A stretch of 64,000 nucleotides of DNA from contig NC_017030.1 in the NCBI RefSeq assembly GCF_000255295.1, positions 4,712,001-4,776,000 on the forward strand, read 5' to 3'. Under the pieces are notes generated by a model that saw nothing but the letters and a program-made list of their open reading frames with translations, did no database searches and was not told where the DNA came from. Position numbers and translations under genes: made by a program. This document shows positions 37,696 to 45,758 of this stretch, piece after piece (position 1 is the stretch's first letter; each line of letters starts with the position of its first letter). The stretch is from Corallococcus coralloides DSM 2259 (lineage in GTDB: Bacteria > Myxococcota > Myxococcia > Myxococcales > Myxococcaceae).

Positions 37696-38481
37696 TCAAA
37701 TCGCCTGGGGCGCGCGGAACAAGGGCGCACCCAGCGCCGCGCCGTTGACGCCACCATCAACGAACAGATCCTGCCCGCTCACGTAGGACGCGTCGTCGGA
37801 GGCGAGGAAGAGCACCGTCTTCGCGATCTCCTCCGGCCTGCCCATGCGCCCCAGGGGAATGGTGGCGGACATGCCGCGCTCCATCTTCGCGAAGGCCTCC
37901 GGCGTGGGCGCGTTCTTCTCCCAGATGGGCGTGTTCGTCGCGCCAGGGGACACGACGTTGACGCGGATGCCCTTGGGCGCGAGCTCCGCCGCCAGCACGC
38001 TCCCCATCGCCTTCAGCGCGCCCTTGCTCGCGGCATAGGCCGAGTACCCCGGCATCCCCAGCTCGCTGTGCACGGAGCTGGTGAGGATGACCGACGCGCC
38101 GGGCTTCAGGTGCGCCGCCGCGGCCTGCACCGTGAAGAACACGCCGGTGACGTTGGTCTGGAGCACGGACGTGAAGTCGTCGTGTGACGTCTTGCCCACG
38201 AACGTCTGTCCCGCGATGCCCGCGTTCGCGAACACGATGTCCAGCCCGCCAAAGCGCTCCACCGTCGCCGCCACCGCGCGCTCCAGCGCCGCCGGATCCG
38301 TGGCGTCCGCCTGCACCGCCAGCACGTTCGAGCCCAGCTCCTTCACCGCCGCGTCCAGCGTCTCCCGGTTGCGTCCGGTGATGGCCACCCGAGCCCCCTC
38401 CGCCACGAACAGCCGCGCCGTCGCCAGCCCGATGCCACTGTTACCGCCCGTGATCAGCGCCGTCTTTCCCTTGAGCCGCAT
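37696..38481 (-). CDS. SDR-family NAD(P)-dependent oxidoreductase
   Basis: 261 residues, classical short-chain dehydrogenase. TGGNSGIG (about 11-18) binds the cofactor, NAG follows strand 4, and the catalytic Ser (TSSVHSELG) and YxxxK (YAASKGALKAM) are both intact, followed by PGATNTPIW and the C-terminal FLASDDASYVSGQDLFVDGG. The substrate cannot be read from the sequence. It is transcribed away from an HxlR-type regulator across a 112-base gap with two palindromic operators, the nearer of which is 21 bases from the start codon. Regulation by that HxlR protein, possibly in response to an electrophile or quinone, is likely. Confidence 0.92.
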   Translation of the reverse strand: MRLKGKTALITGGNSGIGLATARLFVAEGARVAITGRNRETLDAAVKELGSNVLAVQADATDPAALERAVAATVERFGGLDIVFANAGIAGQTFVGKTSHDDFTSVLQTNVTGVFFTVQAAAAHLKPGASVILTSSVHSELGMPGYSAYAASKGALKAMGSVLAAELAPKGIRVNVVSPGATNTPIWEKNAPTPEAFAKMERGMSATIPLGRMGRPEEIAKTVLFLASDDASYVSGQDLFVDGGVNGAALGAPLFRAPQAI

Positions 38482-38501
38482 CCGACTGCCTCCGGTTTGA
38501 G

Positions 38502-38520
38502 TGGTTTCATTATGAAACCA
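38502..38520. promoter_or_regulatory. Palindromic operator 1 for the HxlR regulator
   Basis: TGGTTTCATTATGAAACCA is a perfect 9-1-9 inverted repeat between the divergent SDR and HxlR genes. It is in an AT-rich patch 21 bases upstream of the SDR start codon, where binding would block transcription. Confidence 0.75.
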
Positions 38521-38542
38521 ATTGCCGGATGAATAAAAGGCC

Positions 38543-38561
38543 CGGTTTCGTTATGCAACCA
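38543..38561. promoter_or_regulatory. Palindromic operator 2 for the HxlR regulator
   Basis: CGGTTTCGTTATGCAACCA matches operator 1 at 16 of 19 positions. The two centres are 41 bases apart, about four helix turns, so two dimers could sit on the same face of the DNA. It lies 33 bases upstream of the HxlR start codon. Confidence 0.7.
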
Positions 38562-38593
38562 GTTGTGGGAAGTCCCTCTGGAAGGAGGCGGGG

Positions 38594-39046
38594 ATGAAGC
38601 GGACGAGCATGGAGGGGGCGGTGTGCCCGGTGGCCCGGTCCCTGGACGTCATCGGGGACTGGTGGTCGCTGCTCATCGTGCGCGATGCGCAGTACGGCCT
38701 GCGCCGCTTCGGCGAGTTCCAGAAGAGCCTGGGCGTGGCGAAGAACATCCTGGCCCAGCGCCTGAAGCACCTGGTGGACCACGGCATCCTCGAAACGCAG
38801 CCGGCCTCGGACGGCAGCGCCTGGCAGGAGTACGTGCTGACGGAGAAGGGGCGGAGCCTCTTTCCCATCCTGGTCGCGCTGGGGCAGTGGGGACAGGAGC
38901 ACTGCTTCGAGGCGGGCGAGCCCCGGACGCGGGTGCTCGACAAGGCGCACGGGCAGCCGGTGAAGCCGCTGGAGGTTCGCGCCGCGGACGGCAGGGTGCT
39001 GACGGTCCAGGACGTGCGCCTGGAGCGGCCGGCCACACAAGGCTAG
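38594..39046 (+). CDS. HxlR-family winged-helix transcriptional regulator
   Basis: 150 residues. CPVARSLDVIGDWWSLLIVRD near the N-terminus is the HxlR signature, with the conserved Cys11 that several family members use as a redox or electrophile sensor. The winged helix continues with RFGEFQKSLGVAKNILAQRLKHLVDHGIL and YVLTEKGRSLFPIL. A C-terminal extension of about 45 residues follows. ATG 38594 has GGAGG 5-9 bases upstream. It is divergent from the SDR gene pair and very probably represses that operon and itself through the two palindromes between them. Confidence 0.92.
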   Translation: MKRTSMEGAVCPVARSLDVIGDWWSLLIVRDAQYGLRRFGEFQKSLGVAKNILAQRLKHLVDHGILETQPASDGSAWQEYVLTEKGRSLFPILVALGQWGQEHCFEAGEPRTRVLDKAHGQPVKPLEVRAADGRVLTVQDVRLERPATQG

Positions 39047-39080
39047 CGCCACCCGGAGCCGGGCTGGTTAGGGTGTGCCC

Positions 39081-40727
39081 ATGACGCGCCCTGCATTGGA
39101 TTCGTGGTCACTGCCCTGGATGGGGCTGGGGCTGAGCAGCAACCTGAGCGCCTCGGACGTGCCGCATCCGTACCGGCTGCTCGACGCCTCGCCCGGTCTC
39201 TTCGACTTCGTGGAGTACAGCGCGCCCATCGCGCTGGAGGAGGCGAGGGCCCAGGCCACGCTCTTCCCGGAGATGTGGCGCCGCCGCTCGGACGTGCCCG
39301 TCCTCTTCCATCCCGTGCACCTGAACCTGTGGGGCCCGGAGCTGGAGCCCGCGTCGGCACTCAAGGAATTGGATGCGCACGCGCGCGCGGTGGGCAGCCC
39401 GTGGGTGGGCAACGACGTGGGCTGGTGGCACGCGGGCGGCCAGCCCTTCCCGGGCTACCTCTACGTCACGCCGCCGTTCAACGAAGCGGGCGTGCGGGAC
39501 AGCGCGGCGCACGCGCTCCACATCCAGGCGGGCCTGAGCGTCCCGCTGGTGACTGAAAACCCCGCCGTGCTCGCCACACGCGGCGGACTGCACGCGCTGG
39601 ACTTCATGGCGAAGCTGCACGCGCGCACGGGCCTGCCGCTGCTCCTGGACCTGGGCCACCTCTTCAGCCACCAGCTGTCCGCGGGCCTGCCCCTGCGCGC
39701 GGGGCTGGATGGGTTCCCGCTGGATCAGGTCGTGGAGATCCACATCGCGGGCGGCGTGGTGACGCGCAGGGGAGGGCGGACCTTCTACGTGGATGACCAC
39801 ACGCAGCCCGTGCGCGAGGAGCTGTTCGAGCTGCTGGCGGAGGTGCTCCCGCGCTGCTCGCGCCTGCGCGCCGTCACCTTCGAGGGCGACGGCCATCCGC
39901 CGGAGGTGGCGCTCGCGTCGCTGAGGCGGCTGCGCGCGCTCGTCCCGAAGCAGTCCCGCGCTCCCATCGACATCCCCGCATCGCGCGAGCCCGTGCCCGC
40001 GCTCAGTGGGGACAGCCGCCCGTGGGCGCTGTTCGATGCGGGCCACGGCGTCACCCCGGCCTCGGAAAACGAGGACCCCGAAGGCACGCGCGCGGACCGG
40101 GACTTCCGGCTGGCGGTGGTGGCGGAGCAGCTGGACAAGGACTGGCCCCTCACGCGCCTTCTGCTCGCGGCGACGCCGGAGGGGCTGGAGTCCTTCACCC
40201 GCTCGCGCGAGTACCGAGGCCTCTTCGACGGGCTGGGCAAGTCCCTGTCCCACGCGTTCGCGTCCTGGGCGCGCAAGCGCGTGATGGCCGCGCCGTCGGA
40301 CGGAGTGGCCGCCACGCTGTCCCTGGAGATGATGCTCCCGCACGCCTTCCTCCAGGCGCCACCGGCTCCGGCTCCAGGGCAGGTGGCGCTGGCCGAGGAC
40401 GTCCGCCTGGGCGCCTTTCCCGCCGACCTGACGGAGCTGGTGTTCGCCGCACGGGCGTTGCGGCGGCATCTCACCGGCCGTGCGTGGGCCTGCGGGGCGC
40501 TGGAGGTGTCCGGCCTGGAGGCCCTGGCGCAGGTGGCGGCCCGGCCGGGTCCAGGCCCGTGGCGCTTCGCCATCCGCCGGAAGGGGACGGGCTTCGAGGT
40601 CCTGACGCTGCCCCCGGAGGTGGCCTCGGGGCTCCAGGGGCTCGCGGACGGGCCGCTCCCGGTGGAGGCCGTGCCTGCCTGGCTGCTCGCGGAAGGGCAG
40701 GCGCGTGGGCTCTTGCGGAGGGCATAA
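39081..40727 (+). CDS. DUF692-family (MNIO) multinuclear iron oxidase with long C-terminal extension
   Basis: 548 residues. The first 295 or so residues are a DUF692 TIM barrel. Metal-ligand positions of the family are visible: His in FHPVHLNLWG, Glu in VTENPAV, Asp and His in LDLGHLFSHQ, Glu and His in EIHIAGG, Asp and His in DDHTQPV, and Glu in TFEGDG. Known members (MbnB, TglH, ChrH) use two or three irons to modify Cys residues of small peptides, with a separate partner protein. Here about 250 further residues follow, helical first, then a small beta/helix part at the end (FEVLTLPPEVASGLQGLADG) that could be a fused partner or peptide-binding domain. No precursor peptide gene is visible beside it. 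Starts 34 bases after the HxlR stop; ATG 39081 chosen over GTG 39075. Confidence 0.82.
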   Translation: MTRPALDSWSLPWMGLGLSSNLSASDVPHPYRLLDASPGLFDFVEYSAPIALEEARAQATLFPEMWRRRSDVPVLFHPVHLNLWGPELEPASALKELDAHARAVGSPWVGNDVGWWHAGGQPFPGYLYVTPPFNEAGVRDSAAHALHIQAGLSVPLVTENPAVLATRGGLHALDFMAKLHARTGLPLLLDLGHLFSHQLSAGLPLRAGLDGFPLDQVVEIHIAGGVVTRRGGRTFYVDDHTQPVREELFELLAEVLPRCSRLRAVTFEGDGHPPEVALASLRRLRALVPKQSRAPIDIPASREPVPALSGDSRPWALFDAGHGVTPASENEDPEGTRADRDFRLAVVAEQLDKDWPLTRLLLAATPEGLESFTRSREYRGLFDGLGKSLSHAFASWARKRVMAAPSDGVAATLSLEMMLPHAFLQAPPAPAPGQVALAEDVRLGAFPADLTELVFAARALRRHLTGRAWACGALEVSGLEALAQVAARPGPGPWRFAIRRKGTGFEVLTLPPEVASGLQGLADGPLPVEAVPAWLLAEGQARGLLRRA

Positions 40728-40795
40728 GCAAGGCCACATGTCGGCCGGTCAACGGATCCTTGCGCCCACCTGTCTGGTGGGGTAGTGCCCGCCGC

Positions 40796-41434
40796 ATGTC
40801 GTCACCCCTCGTCGTTGGCATCGCGGGCGGCACCGCGTCCGGCAAGACCACGGTGGCCCGCAAGGTGCGTGAGGCTCTCGCCGACTGCCGGGTCGCCTTC
40901 ATTGATCAGGATTCGTACTACCGGGACCTGAAGGACATGTCCCTCGAAGAGCGGCGGGAGGTGAACTTCGACCACCCCGACGCGTTCGACACGGAGCTGC
41001 TGGTCAGTCACCTGCGCGCGCTCAAGCAGGGCCAGGCCATCCAGAAGCCCGTCTACGACTTCGTCACGTCCGGACGTCAGCCGCACACGCAACGCGTGGA
41101 CCCCGGAGACATCGTCCTCATCGAGGGCATCCTCGTGCTGCACATGAAGGAAGTGCGCGACGAGATGGACGTGAAGATCTACGTCGACGCGGACGACGAC
41201 CTGCGCATCCTTCGCCGCCTCACCCGCGACATCAAGGACCGCGGCCGCGACTTCGACCACGTGGTGGGCCAGTACCTGCGCCACGTGCGCCCCATGCACA
41301 TGGGCTTCGTGGAGCCGTCCAAGCACCACGCGGACATCATCATCCCGCACGGCGGCAACAACGACATCGCCATCGGGATGCTCGTGGGCGCGCTCCGGGC
41401 GCGGCTCGCCACGCAGCACCAGTCGCAGCGCTAG
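40796..41434 (+). CDS. udk: Uridine kinase
   Basis: 212 residues, the normal length of uridine kinase, which phosphorylates uridine and cytidine in pyrimidine salvage. Walker A is GGTASGKTT (about 10-18). DQDSYYRDL, NFDHPDAFD, YDFVTSGRQ and the LIEGILVLH strand are all standard for the family, as is RRLTRDIKDRGRD in the lid. It starts at ATG 40796, 68 bases after the MNIO gene, with only a weak GGGG upstream; it could be the second gene of that unit or have its own promoter. Its stop codon directly touches the stop of the convergent MetX-like gene. Confidence 0.95.
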   Translation: MSSPLVVGIAGGTASGKTTVARKVREALADCRVAFIDQDSYYRDLKDMSLEERREVNFDHPDAFDTELLVSHLRALKQGQAIQKPVYDFVTSGRQPHTQRVDPGDIVLIEGILVLHMKEVRDEMDVKIYVDADDDLRILRRLTRDIKDRGRDFDHVVGQYLRHVRPMHMGFVEPSKHHADIIIPHGGNNDIAIGMLVGALRARLATQHQSQR

Positions 41435-42487
41435 CTAGCCGCGCAGCCAGCGCAGGAAGTCCTGCACTGGCCCCTTCAGCCGGTGCGCGTCCGACAGCAG
41501 GGTGCCGTGGTCCCCCGGCCCCTGCAGCTCCACGAACCGCGCCTGCACCCCCGCCGCCGTCAGCTGGTGGTAGGTGTCCCGCACGCGGCCCGCCGGAGCC
41601 AGCGCGTCCGTCGCGCCCGCGAGCAGCAGCACCCGCGCGCGGATCTTCGAGAACGTCTCCGTCAGGTCGCAGCCCGCGTACGCGGAGCAGAGCATCGACC
41701 ACGCGACCGGATCGAACGTGTCCGCGAACGACGCGGCCTCCGCCTCCAGCGCCGCCTGCGCCGCGGCGCTGTCCGGATACGCGCTGCCCAGGTGGTCGCG
41801 TCCGTAGAGCAGCTTGAGGTAGTCCAGGCGCAGCCGCGCCAGCGTCCGGTTCGGGGCGCGCTCGCGCAGGGGCGGGGTGTCCTCGTTGTCGGGCGCCATG
41901 CGCAGCACCTGCGACGTGAGGCCCAGCTTCTCGCGCAGCCCCTCCGGCAGCGCCCGCGCCGCGCCCAGCACCACCACGCCGTCCGCCAGCTCCGGGAACA
42001 GCGCCGCCAGCCGCAGCGCCACCAGCCCGCCCAGGCCAATCCCCACCACCGCCCGCACGCGCGTGAGCCCCAGGGCCCGCAGCAGCGCGGACACGCCGCG
42101 CGCCATGTCCAGCACGGTGAGCGGCGGCAGCGCCGTGCCCCACGGCCTCCCGCTGTGCGGATCCGGCGTCAGCGGCGACGTGGAGCCGAACGGGCTGCCC
42201 AGCAGGTTGGGCACGATGACCGGCGTCACGGCCGGATCCAGCGCCTTGCCCGGGCCGATCAGCTCCCGCCCCCAGCCCGAAGGTTGGAACGCACCGTTCA
42301 CTTCCGTGCTCAAGGCCTGATGGGAATGGGACAGGTCGTGCAGCACCACCACCGCTTTGCCATCCGACGGTTTCCCATAGGCCTGCCAGGCAATCTGGGG
42401 GCTTCCCAGCAGGTCCCCTTCCTCCAGCGGAAGGGGCACGGTGAACAGTTGGATTCCCTCGGCCTGGGGCACGATGATGGGGCTCAT
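41435..42487 (-). CDS. MetX-like alpha/beta hydrolase lacking the nucleophilic Ser
   Basis: 350 residues with the MetX (homoserine O-acetyltransferase) layout: IAWQAYGKP, VVVLHDLSHSHQA, NLLGSPFGSTSP and the long lid insert. The nucleophile elbow, GGSMGG in active family members, is GIGLGG, so Ser is replaced by Gly151 (codon 42035-42037; AGC to GGC is one base). The Asp of the triad (AGATDALAP) and the His (GDHGTLL) remain. It therefore cannot make an acyl-enzyme in the usual way. It may be a pseudoenzyme, a lyase-type variant or a binding protein. The start codon faces a divergent gene 35 bases away. Confidence 0.82.
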   Translation of the reverse strand: MSPIIVPQAEGIQLFTVPLPLEEGDLLGSPQIAWQAYGKPSDGKAVVVLHDLSHSHQALSTEVNGAFQPSGWGRELIGPGKALDPAVTPVIVPNLLGSPFGSTSPLTPDPHSGRPWGTALPPLTVLDMARGVSALLRALGLTRVRAVVGIGLGGLVALRLAALFPELADGVVVLGAARALPEGLREKLGLTSQVLRMAPDNEDTPPLRERAPNRTLARLRLDYLKLLYGRDHLGSAYPDSAAAQAALEAEAASFADTFDPVAWSMLCSAYAGCDLTETFSKIRARVLLLAGATDALAPAGRVRDTYHQLTAAGVQARFVELQGPGDHGTLLSDAHRLKGPVQDFLRWLRG

Positions 42488-42522
42488 ATCATTGCCTGCC
42501 CGTACGCACAGGAGCCTGTCGC

Positions 42523-43452
42523 TTGAAGCGCTACTTCGGAATCATCGTTGTCATCGCCCTGGTGATCGTCGCCGCGGTGGCGAGTCACCGCACCGCCTCC
42601 GCGCGGGCCACCGAGGCGGAGCGGGACGCGGACTTCCGCCGCATCCAGTCCGTCTACATGGAGCGCGTGGGCTGGATGCGCTCCAACCCGGATGAGGCGT
42701 CCTATAAGGACGAGCTGAAGTCCTTCTTCAAGGCGTACTTCGACGACGTCGAAGCGCACCTGGACCGCTTCGGAGGAAACAAGAAGTTCGACAGCTACCT
42801 GGCGGAGTTGGAGCAGCGCGCGGAGTCGGGCGGAGAGAAGAAGGACAACCGCGCGACGGATCGCAAGGCCTTCTACGAGTACGCGCGCAAGCAGTTCGAC
42901 GCCCTGCACGAGGGCCGCTACCGGCCGGTGTTGAGCGCCACGGACAAGGGCATGCGCCTGGACGTGGTGTCCAACGACGTGGTGATGGTGATGGGCAAGC
43001 CGCAGATCCGCCTGCAGCTGGTGCTCTGGGGCGCGCAGCGCGTGGAGAAGGACGAGGGCAAGGTGAAGAAGATGGTCACCAGCGCCGCGTTCGACACGGT
43101 GTGGAAGCTCACCGACGCGAAGGGCAAGCTGCTGGGCGAGATGCGCGGCGGCGACCCGTCGATGAAGATCGACTACCCGGAGCGCCTCATCGCCGGGTTC
43201 CCTCCGCAGATGCTGCTGGGCCACTACGACCTGGACCTGCTGCCCGCGGAGGTGGCGAAGCTGGAGATGACCATCAACGTCGCTTCGCACGCGGCGTCCG
43301 GTGGCAACGCCAACGCCACCTACGCGTGGAAGCTGGACGTGCCGTCCGAGTGGAAGCTGGGCGCCAACGAGACGTGGGAAGGCGCCACGCAGGAGGAGCG
43401 GCCGGAGGAGGAGATCGACCCGGCCAAGGCCTCCGCCAAGAAGGGCGAGTAG
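42523..43452 (+). CDS. Membrane-anchored or secreted protein of unknown function
   Basis: 309 residues starting at a TTG (42523) with AGGAG 9 bases upstream. One hydrophobic segment at the N-terminus (FGIIVVIALVIVAAVASH) acts as an uncleaved anchor or signal peptide. The soluble part begins with a helical region rich in charged residues (about 35-105, coiled-coil-like) and continues as a beta-rich domain with repeated Lys/Asp/Leu strands (LQLVLWGAQRVEKDEG, LEMTINVASHAASGG). The last 25 residues are acidic and disordered. I do not recognise a family. It is divergent from the MetX-like gene, with only 35 bases between the two start codons, so their promoters overlap. Confidence 0.7.
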   Translation: MKRYFGIIVVIALVIVAAVASHRTASARATEAERDADFRRIQSVYMERVGWMRSNPDEASYKDELKSFFKAYFDDVEAHLDRFGGNKKFDSYLAELEQRAESGGEKKDNRATDRKAFYEYARKQFDALHEGRYRPVLSATDKGMRLDVVSNDVVMVMGKPQIRLQLVLWGAQRVEKDEGKVKKMVTSAAFDTVWKLTDAKGKLLGEMRGGDPSMKIDYPERLIAGFPPQMLLGHYDLDLLPAEVAKLEMTINVASHAASGGNANATYAWKLDVPSEWKLGANETWEGATQEERPEEEIDPAKASAKKGE

Positions 43453-43465
43453 CCCTTCGTTTCCG

Positions 43466-45661
43466 TCACTTCACGACGGCGAAGTGCGACCCCAGCCGGT
43501 ACGCGGACAGCGTGCCGGCGTCGTCCAGGAAGTACAGGTTGAGGCGCACGTCGGCCTGGAGCGCGACGAGCCCCACCCCCGCGCTCACCTCCGCGAGCAC
43601 CTGACCGCCGCGAGGATCCACCGCGCGCACCACCTCTCCCGCGATGAGCGTCACGTCGCGGGCGGTGCGCGCCGGCAGCGCGGTGATCAGCGGCTCACCG
43701 GCCGCTCCCACCCGCCAGTCCACCTGTCCGTTCAGCGCCACGCGAGCGGCGGCCCCAGACGCGCTCGTCACCACCACCGCGCGCGGCAGCGGCGCCAGCG
43801 CATAGGGCCCGGGCCCCAGGTGCAGCGCGCGCTCCCAGACCTTGCGTCCGCGCGCGTCCAGGCACACCAGGAACCCGTCCTGCTCACGCATCCCGGCCAG
43901 GAGCACCCGCTGGCCCACCGGCAGCGGCGTGGAAGGCAGGAGGAGGTCCGGCTCGAACGTCCACTGCGCCTCGCCGGTATGCGCGTCCGCCAGCAGCAGC
44001 GCGTGATGTGAGCCGCGCCCCAACAGCGCCAGGAAGCGCCGGCCCCACGCCACCGGAGCGCCATGGAAGGGCAGGGGCGAGCGCAGCCGGTAGCGCACCT
44101 GCCCGTCCTCCAGGTCCAGGCCGTACAGGTAGCCCGAGTCCGTGGACAAGAGCGCCCGGTGTCCCTGTGTGGCCATCCACCCGCGCTGCGTGCGCGGCGG
44201 GGCCAGGCGCCACACCTCGCGGCCCGTGGCCTCCGCGAAGGCCACCGCCGTGCGGTCCTCCGACAGCGTCAAGAGCAGCCCGTCCTGGCGCAAGAGCAGC
44301 GGCCCCAGCGGGATACCGTCGTGGTCGTGCAGCCACCGCGCGCCCGAGCCCCGGCCGGTGAAGCCGTACACGCGCGTGTCGTCCGCCGCCACCGCGTGGC
44401 CATCCGCGGACGCCGCCACGCCCAGCGACGCGGCCCGCCGCCACAAGAGCGCGCCATCCTTGCGAGAGAACGCGCCCGCGAGCCCCGGTGCGCAGTACAC
44501 CGGCCCGTGCCGGCCCAGGAGCAGCCGCGCCTCCTCCGGCTCCTCCAGTCCGCGCTGCTCCCAGAGCTTCTCGAAGCGCAGCCGCCGCAGCTTCCCGGGC
44601 ACCTTCAGCGGACGGGACTCGCCGCGCGTCGGGGGACTCTTCCGCTCGCGCGCTTCACCTTCCGCCTCGGGCGGCTTGTGCGCGCCTCGCAGGTGCGACA
44701 GGCCCTCGCGGCAGCGCTCCGCCATCTCCACGAGGTACGGGTTGGAGACCTGGACCCGGTGCGCCTCCGCGAACGCCAGTCCCAGCGCCTCCCCCAGCTG
44801 GAAGAGGGCGGACAGCAGCGCCTTGGGCTCCAGCTCGAACCACGTGCCGGTGGGCCCCAGCTTCGCCCGCCGTCCGGGCAGGTCCAGCGTCAGGCGGGGT
44901 CGCACGCCCGCGGGCTCGAACTCGAAGCGGGCCTCGCCCAATTCCACGGCCCGTGCCAGCTCCACGGCCTGCCGGGACAGCTCCAGCACCGTGAGGAACG
45001 GCGGCCCCGGCGCACGCCACGCCTGCGGACGTCCCGGCAGCGCCAGCCACACCTCGCCCGCGCCCAGGAGCGGCGCCAGCGCCCCGGAGGTGCCCTTCGA
45101 CGGCGCCTCGCGCGAGGCCGGGGAGATGTCCTTCAGCTCGAAGCCGAACCCCGGCACGGAGACGGGTTCAATCCGCAGCGGGGTGGGGGGAACGGGCTTT
45201 TCTTCCGCATGCGGGGCGGCCTTGCCCAGGCCCTGGAGCGCCTCGCCCAGCTTCCGGGCGGCCGTGGCGGACAGGGCCTTGGGCGCGAGCTTCGTCACGT
45301 CCTGGAGGAATCTCTGGCCACTCTGGCGGGTGGCCTTTGTCAGCTCGTCGGCGTCCACCCGGATGGGCGGGCGCAACAGGTGGGCGGGCCGGGCGAGGCT
45401 CGCCACCGACAGCTCGATGTCCGGCCCGACGCGCCGCAACACCAGCTCCAGGTGCGCCTCCGTCAGCGACACCTGCGCCAGCCGCCGCTTCCCCGCGTGC
45501 AGGGCCGCCACCGCCTCCACCAGGGCGGGGACGACCTCCGCCAGGGGCTCCTCCACCGCCCCGGACAGCAGGTTCACGCCGTCCAGCTCCAGCGCGATGG
45601 AATCGAGCGGGGAGGCTGACGGTTCGCGCTTCCAATGGTGTCCGATGCGAAGACGGGTCAT
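43466..45661 (-). CDS. Cytoplasmic PQQ-like beta-propeller protein with unknown N-terminal half
   Basis: 731 residues with no signal peptide. The N-terminal 350 residues have two similar-looking halves (for example LELVLRRVGPDIELSVASL and RFEFEPAGVRPRLTLDLPG) and no family I recognise. The C-terminal 350 residues are a beta-propeller of PQQ-type repeats: GPVYCAPGLAGAFSRKDGALLWRR, TAVAFAEATGREVWRLA, GYLYGLDLEDGQVRYRL, HALLLADAHTGEAQWTF and FLVCLDARGRKVWERAL. Such propellers usually act as scaffolds. Lack of an export signal is unusual, because most propellers of this type are exported. Start uncertain between ATG 45661 and 45700; the shorter gives MTRLRIGHHW. Confidence 0.78.
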   Translation of the reverse strand: MTRLRIGHHWKREPSASPLDSIALELDGVNLLSGAVEEPLAEVVPALVEAVAALHAGKRRLAQVSLTEAHLELVLRRVGPDIELSVASLARPAHLLRPPIRVDADELTKATRQSGQRFLQDVTKLAPKALSATAARKLGEALQGLGKAAPHAEEKPVPPTPLRIEPVSVPGFGFELKDISPASREAPSKGTSGALAPLLGAGEVWLALPGRPQAWRAPGPPFLTVLELSRQAVELARAVELGEARFEFEPAGVRPRLTLDLPGRRAKLGPTGTWFELEPKALLSALFQLGEALGLAFAEAHRVQVSNPYLVEMAERCREGLSHLRGAHKPPEAEGEARERKSPPTRGESRPLKVPGKLRRLRFEKLWEQRGLEEPEEARLLLGRHGPVYCAPGLAGAFSRKDGALLWRRAASLGVAASADGHAVAADDTRVYGFTGRGSGARWLHDHDGIPLGPLLLRQDGLLLTLSEDRTAVAFAEATGREVWRLAPPRTQRGWMATQGHRALLSTDSGYLYGLDLEDGQVRYRLRSPLPFHGAPVAWGRRFLALLGRGSHHALLLADAHTGEAQWTFEPDLLLPSTPLPVGQRVLLAGMREQDGFLVCLDARGRKVWERALHLGPGPYALAPLPRAVVVTSASGAAARVALNGQVDWRVGAAGEPLITALPARTARDVTLIAGEVVRAVDPRGGQVLAEVSAGVGLVALQADVRLNLYFLDDAGTLSAYRLGSHFAVVK

Positions 45662-45758
45662 TGACGTTCGTTGACAAGCCAGTTTAGCGGTGGCTAGCAT
45701 CCGCCGCCCATACGGACCTACATTTTTGTAACCGTTCGGAATTCTTGGGGAATACTCG

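Noticed and set aside
41428-41440. Touching stop codons of udk and the MetX-like gene (cTAGCTAg) as a special signal
   Set aside because: It is simply two convergent genes with no gap; no hairpin or other structure supports a function.
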